Source of the DNA: Alloprevotella tannerae
GTDB lineage: Bacteria; Bacteroidota; Bacteroidia; Bacteroidales; Bacteroidaceae
NCBI GenBank assembly: GCA_015259125.1
Contig: JABZGR010000034.1
Location: forward strand, 1 to 19,202
Length of the DNA: 19,202 nucleotides
Reading direction: 5' to 3'
Shown here: one piece after another, positions 15,876-19,202 of the stretch
Numbering within the stretch: position 1 is the stretch's first letter
How the letters are laid out: each line of letters opens with the position of its first letter
Program-made: the position numbers and the translations under genes
Notes under the pieces: generated by a model
Told to the model about the DNA's origin: nothing
What the model saw: only the letters and a program-made list of their open reading frames with translations
Database searches by the model: none

Positions 15876-16295
15876 CTAACCTCCGGTGGTGGTCTTACCG
15901 GGCTTCTTCTGCTTCTCCACGCGGAAGAACTCAACGTTCTTCAGCCGGCGGAAATCGGCCGTGGGCGTGAAGAGGATCTTGGTCTTCGAGATGCATTACG
16001 CAGGCTTAAAATCCGCTTCTTTCTCTACGGCTTTCGACGAGAAAGTAGGGCGGAACGTCCCGAGCGGACCGCCATCGACAATGTAACCCTTCGAGCAATA
16101 CTCGTTGAGCACTTTGCGGAACTTGTAGAATACGGCAGCCACGTCGGCATCGCCCACCGTACTGTCTTTCGCCATCCGCTCGCAAAGTTTGTCGAACGAA
16201 ATGCGCTGTTTCTGGCAAACCGGGCTTGCCACGAACATTTCCTTGCCCTTCAACGGGCCGATACTCATTTTTCGTTTGTTCAAAGAATAGTCCAT
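15876..16295 (-). pseudogene. HU-related DNA-binding protein interrupted by an in-frame TAA
   Basis: Reading - strand from ATG 16295 gives MDYSLNKRKMSIGPLKG..., an HU-related nucleoid-type domain of the Bacteroidota family. It contains ISFDKLCERMAKDSTVGDAD and, later, GPLGTFRPTFSS. After residue 99 (EADFKPA) a TAA occurs at 15996-15998. The same frame then stays open for 39 more codons (CISKTKILFTPTADF... to KKPGKTTTGG) and ends with TAG at 15876-15878. ISKTKILFTPTADF looks like the normal final strand of the domain, so the full gene should be 139 codons. CAA to TAA would explain it with one base change. The gene is visibly more GC-rich than its neighbours. The options are a recent nonsense mutation, a sequence error or a shortened protein; a 114-codon frame could begin further up at 16340. 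Confidence 0.72.
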
Positions 16296-16369
16296 GATAC
16301 TGTAAACCGAATTGGGGTTAAAAAATGGAGCTTGTAACATTTGGTACCGACAGCCAGAAGGCTTACGCT

Positions 16370-16377
16370 TACCTTTG
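16370..16377 (+). promoter_or_regulatory. Candidate -7 element for the DUF438 gene
   Basis: TACCTTTG exactly fits TAnnTTTG. No TTG lies at the required 19-21 bp upstream; a TTTG at 16340-16343 is 26 bp away. If used, the leader before ATG 16494 is about 110 bases long and contains a GGGGC/GCCCC hairpin at 16425-16439. Confidence 0.35.
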
Positions 16378-16493
16378 CAACATACAAGAAAGGAAATAAG
16401 TGCAAGGCTTACATCAGTGGAGTAGGGGCAACGCGCCCCGAGATGCTGTTGCAGCCGCCAAGATCAATTAACGTGAAACTTAAAATTAAGACA

Positions 16494-18005
16494 ATGGAAG
16501 ATATGCTACGCGGCCTTTCGGCCAAAGATACGGAGCGATTAAAAGCTCTCTTACAAATCGAGGAGGATTATGAGACGGGAAAAATGGACTTGAAAGAAGC
16601 TCGTCGCCAACTGAGTGAGAAAGTGGGTCGTGTACACCCTTATGATATTGCGAAGGCTGAACAACACCTTGTGCCCGCTGACGATGAAGAGTGTCGCAAA
16701 GTTGATATGAAAAAGACATTGCAACTGTTGGAAGGCTTTTTGGATACGTCGCGCCCGGACTTGTCGGATGATCATCCTATTATGCTTTACTATCGTGAGA
16801 ATGATGAGATGCGGAAACATTTGGCTGAGGTCGAGAACTTGTTGCAGTTCCCATTGATTAAGAATCAGTGGCTCGAACTGTATGAGGCGCTGCTGCAATA
16901 TCCTGTGCATTATACGCGCAAGCAGAACCAGCTTTATCCGCTGTTGGAGAAAAAGGGCTTTGATAGGCCTACAACGACGATGTGGACTTTCGACGATTTT
17001 GTACGCGATGAAATTAAGGCGGCTAAGCGCTTGCTTGATGAAGATCAGGATGATGAATTCTTGGCGCGCCAAAAGGATGTGTTGGCTTACACGCGCGATT
17101 TGATGGAAAAAGAAGAGACAATTCTCTATCCTACGTCCTTAGCGATGATTTCTCCTGCTGAGTTTGAAGAGATGAAGGAGGGAGATCGGGAAATCGGATT
17201 CGCTTTTATTGAGCCGGAGGCATCGCTTCTCAAACAGCCTACACAAACGTCGGCCGCAGAAACGAGCGGATTTGCAGCCGAACTACAAGCTTTGTTGGGA
17301 AAATATGGTTATTCGGTCGGCAATGATAAGGATCAGGTGTTAGAAGTTAAGACCGGAAAGCTTACATTAGAGCAAATCAACTTGATTTTCCGCCATTTAC
17401 CCGTTGACATCTCTTTTGTTGATGAAAACGAACTTGTGAAATTCTATTCGGATACGCCGCATCGCGTCTTCCCGCGTAGCAAGAATGTTATCGGTCGTCA
17501 GGTTACCAATTGCCATCCACGGTCCAGTGTGCACATCGTACGAGAAATCGTAGACAAATTTCGTAACGGGGAGCAAGATAAGGCTGAATTTTGGATTAAC
17601 AAACCGGGTTTATTCATCTACATCATCTACTATGCGGTAAGAGATGAGGCCGGACGCTTCCGCGGCGTTTTGGAAATGATGCAGGATTGTACGCACATTC
17701 GTGACTTGGAAGGCTCGCGCACGCTCTTGACGTGGGAAGCAGAAGAAACAGATGAGGCGGCGGAAGCCTCTCAATCGGCCAATGCGCCACTTTCAGCTGA
17801 AACGCGTTTGAAGGACTTGTTAAAAACTTATCCCTGGCTCAAAGCTGAATTAGTGAAACTCCGGCCGGAGTTTAAGATGCTCAATAGTCCGCTCGGCAAA
17901 CTGATTGTGGCACGCGCGACACTTAAGGATGTGAGTGAGCGCAGCGGAATGTCGGTAGACGAACTCTTGCAAAATTTGCAAAAGTTGATAGCTGCGCACG
18001 CCTAA
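16494..18005 (+). CDS. DUF438 / hemerythrin-like / PAS domain protein
   Basis: About 503 aa. The N-terminal helical DUF438 part (residues 1-95) leads into a hemerythrin-like four-helix region (about 98-205), a PAS-type domain (about 300-400: VDENELVKFYSDTP, FPRSKNVIGRQVTNCHP, VHIVREIVDKF, RDEAGRFRGVLEMMQD), and a C-terminal DUF1858-like segment (LKDLLKTYPWL... MSVDELLQNLQKLI). Homologues usually carry an HHE iron site. Here the positions read HPIM, HYTRKQN and MWTFDD instead of the expected HPxH, HYxRKEN and MWxxHD, so metal binding may be lost or changed. ATG 16494 is chosen because the 51 codons before it in the open frame from 16341 are not protein-like. It is divergent from the HU-like gene, and its stop lies 1 bp from a convergent gene. 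A cytoplasmic sensor role is inference. Confidence 0.82.
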   Translation: MEDMLRGLSAKDTERLKALLQIEEDYETGKMDLKEARRQLSEKVGRVHPYDIAKAEQHLVPADDEECRKVDMKKTLQLLEGFLDTSRPDLSDDHPIMLYYRENDEMRKHLAEVENLLQFPLIKNQWLELYEALLQYPVHYTRKQNQLYPLLEKKGFDRPTTTMWTFDDFVRDEIKAAKRLLDEDQDDEFLARQKDVLAYTRDLMEKEETILYPTSLAMISPAEFEEMKEGDREIGFAFIEPEASLLKQPTQTSAAETSGFAAELQALLGKYGYSVGNDKDQVLEVKTGKLTLEQINLIFRHLPVDISFVDENELVKFYSDTPHRVFPRSKNVIGRQVTNCHPRSSVHIVREIVDKFRNGEQDKAEFWINKPGLFIYIIYYAVRDEAGRFRGVLEMMQDCTHIRDLEGSRTLLTWEAEETDEAAEASQSANAPLSAETRLKDLLKTYPWLKAELVKLRPEFKMLNSPLGKLIVARATLKDVSERSGMSVDELLQNLQKLIAAHA

Positions 18006-18006
18006 A

Positions 18007-18510
18007 TTACTTTTTTGCTGCCGGCCGCTGTGATTTTCCTTTGAAACTTACAGAGGCCGGTACGCGAAAGAGTCCGACTGCTTTGCTGTAGATGTTAAGT
18101 CGAAGCGTCAATACATTCGTGCCGTCCACCTGCTGTACATGGCTGTAAAAGGGCGCTTCGTTTTTGACCGTGTTATCCCAATAAAGTGTTGAGTTAAACA
18201 GCTTCATCATCTTTATGCTCCCCGCATTTGGCGCGGAGGTCTTCATCGTGCCGTCAGAACTTATGCTTATGCCTTTTATGGAAAAGAGAATCGTTCCGGG
18301 CATCTTCCCAATTTTAGGTACAGCTCCCGTTAACACGCCGTTGTGTAAACGAAAGACCATCTTTTGTGAAGGCTTTAGTTTGCCTTTCATCTTAATATTG
18401 TAGGCCGTACCGCTATAATCTCCATCGAATTGCGTGTTTACTTGCGCCTTCAATGAGGCGAAAACAGTACAAAGTAGTAAGCAGAGAGAAAGCAGTCGTA
18501 TTTGCTTCAT
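18007..18510 (-). CDS. Secreted calycin-like domain protein
   Basis: A 167-aa protein with an N-terminal signal peptide (MKQIRLLSLCLLLCTVFASLKAQ, cleavage expected near Ala22-Gln23), with no lipobox Cys at the cleavage site. The mature part is beta-rich: FDGDYSGTAYNIKMKG, FRLHNGVLTGAVPKIGKMPG and a final FRVPASVSFKGK, in keeping with the small lipocalin/calycin-like proteins of Bacteroidota. It should act in the periplasm or outside; ligand unknown. It is convergent with the DUF438 gene with one base between the stops, leaving no room for a terminator. Upstream on its strand there is a long AT-rich leader. The family call rests on overall pattern, so is less certain than the signal peptide. 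Confidence 0.65.
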   Translation of the reverse strand: MKQIRLLSLCLLLCTVFASLKAQVNTQFDGDYSGTAYNIKMKGKLKPSQKMVFRLHNGVLTGAVPKIGKMPGTILFSIKGISISSDGTMKTSAPNAGSIKMMKLFNSTLYWDNTVKNEAPFYSHVQQVDGTNVLTLRLNIYSKAVGLFRVPASVSFKGKSQRPAAKK

Positions 18511-18699
18511 CGTTTAATTTGTTTTTGTTGGTGGTCAACACACTTTTCGTTCGCGCGTTGCTTGTTATTGTTAAGCACATTAGTTTGCTGCAAATTGATA
18601 GTGCGCTAAAGTGCCGGCCCCCAAGGCCGTTTGTCTGCGAGTGTGCAGTCTGTTATGATTATATCTATATTTGTTGACCGCAGCATCGAATTGTGGAGA

Positions 18700-18731
18700 C
18701 AAAGGTAACCAAGATTCTCCTATCGGTTAAA
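18700..18731 (-). promoter_or_regulatory. Candidate promoter for the calycin-like gene
   Basis: On the - strand, TACCTTTG (complement of 18700-18707) fits the -7 consensus, with TTTA rather than TTTG 20 bp upstream. The start codon is about 190 bases further on, implying a long leader. Weak call. Confidence 0.3.
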
Positions 18732-18890
18732 GATTTTCGCGTAAAGCATCGCTAAAAATAATAACCCTGTCCGTTTTTTGCTTCCGTAAAGTGGCGTATT
18801 GAGGGCATTAAGCCCATAATCGCTTTGCTTTTTTCTTATTTTCAAACATCCTCGTATTGACTTCCACAGCATCGAAGCGTTGCGACTCAA

Positions 18891-18975
18891 TGTACGCTCG
18901 TGATGGTAGAGATTTACTCTCGTGAGCGTACGAACGTACGCTCACGAGGGGACGAACGTGCGCTCACGATCGAAC
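18891..18975. repeat. Second cluster of the 22-bp repeat family, with palindrome
   Basis: The core CGTGAGCGTACG occurs at 18921-18932, and its complement at 18935-18946. A second complement copy with one change is at 18957-18968, exactly 22 bp after the first. Arms 18919-18932 and 18935-18948 form a perfect 14-bp inverted repeat around AA. A diverged copy (TGTACGCTCGTGAT) begins at 18891. The core, spacing and partial flanks match the array at 6911-6998. Confidence 0.75.
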
Positions 18976-19100
18976 ATTGCCGACTTATGTTGGTAGAATG
19001 CTGAGCTTGGAATTTCTGTAGTAAAAATGATTCTTGCGGTTTTGGATGCGGCTACGTAAGAATATTTAAGTAGAAAGAAAGCATTGTCGGTGGGGAATAT

Positions 19101-19108
19101 TACCTTTG
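19101..19108 (+). promoter_or_regulatory. Candidate -7 element near the window edge
   Basis: TACCTTTG fits TAnnTTTG on the + strand. The only upstream TTG (19084-19086) is 14 bp away, too close. No start codon with a convincing frame follows before 19202, so any gene it serves lies outside. Confidence 0.25.
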
Positions 19109-19202
19109 CAAATCAAAACCATAGGTGAGTATTAGCGAATAGAGGCGATAATAAACTATTGCTGTCCGATAAACGTCAAAAAGAGTAGGAAAGACCGCCT
19201 CA

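Larger units (their letters stand above)
18511..19202. other. 690-bp region without a convincing gene
   Basis: No gene is supported here. The stretch contains a small hairpin (CGGCC-CCCAA-GGCCG at 18615-18629), a candidate - strand promoter at about 18700-18730, an unassigned TATATTTG at 18666-18673, the repeat/palindrome cluster at 18891-18975, and a lone TACCTTTG -7 element on the + strand at 19101-19108 that may belong to a gene starting beyond the window edge. Confidence 0.5.

Noticed and set aside
16425..16439. Leader hairpin before the DUF438 gene as a riboswitch
   Set aside because: A single 5-bp stem without any recognisable riboswitch core; kept only as a note in the promoter entry.
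18453..18677. 74-codon + strand frame overlapping the calycin-like gene start
   Set aside because: Partly antisense to a signal-peptide-bearing gene, hydrophobic by chance, and with no start signal.

Overview
The window looks like chromosome of a Bacteroidota bacterium, most likely order Bacteroidales. The evidence is the fused lpxC-fabZ gene in an lpxD-lpxC/fabZ-lpxA-miaA run, promoters of the TTTG-N19/20-TAnnTTTG type, almost no Shine-Dalgarno sequences, an HU-related DNA-binding protein and a calycin-like secreted protein. I cannot place it to genus. No rRNA, tRNA, CRISPR array, transposase or phage gene was seen.

Left part (about 0.3-6.8 kb, all + strand): rlmN and pdxA lead into five genes that abut or overlap: a sugar-nucleotide-type nucleotidyltransferase, an ATP-grasp enzyme, a CDP-alcohol phosphatidyltransferase, a multi-pass flippase-like protein and a HAD-family hydrolase. 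Read together they resemble a pathway that activates a phosphorylated polar head group with a nucleotide, transfers it to a lipid or alcohol acceptor in the membrane, optionally ligates or dephosphorylates it, and moves the product across the membrane. The product is not identifiable from sequence. This is the best candidate here for an incompletely described system.

Middle part (6.8-13.2 kb): a terminator-like hairpin and a 22-bp tandem repeat precede a chorismatase/RidA-like gene, whose likely promoter lies inside the longer reading frame and fixes a shorter protein. Next come the lipid A genes lpxD, lpxC-fabZ and lpxA, a small acidic pRiA4b-ORF3-like gene overlapping lpxA, and miaA.

Right part (13.2-19.2 kb): a class A penicillin-binding protein with its own promoter and a strong terminator hairpin; an HU-related gene on the - strand interrupted by one in-frame TAA; a DUF438/hemerythrin-like/PAS protein with altered metal-ligand positions; a convergent secreted calycin-like protein; and about 690 bp without a gene that holds a second cluster of the 22-bp repeat family, including a perfect 14-bp inverted repeat.

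Main themes are cell envelope construction (lipid A, peptidoglycan, a putative polar lipid) and RNA modification (RlmN, MiaA). All functions are assigned by reading motifs; no searches were run.
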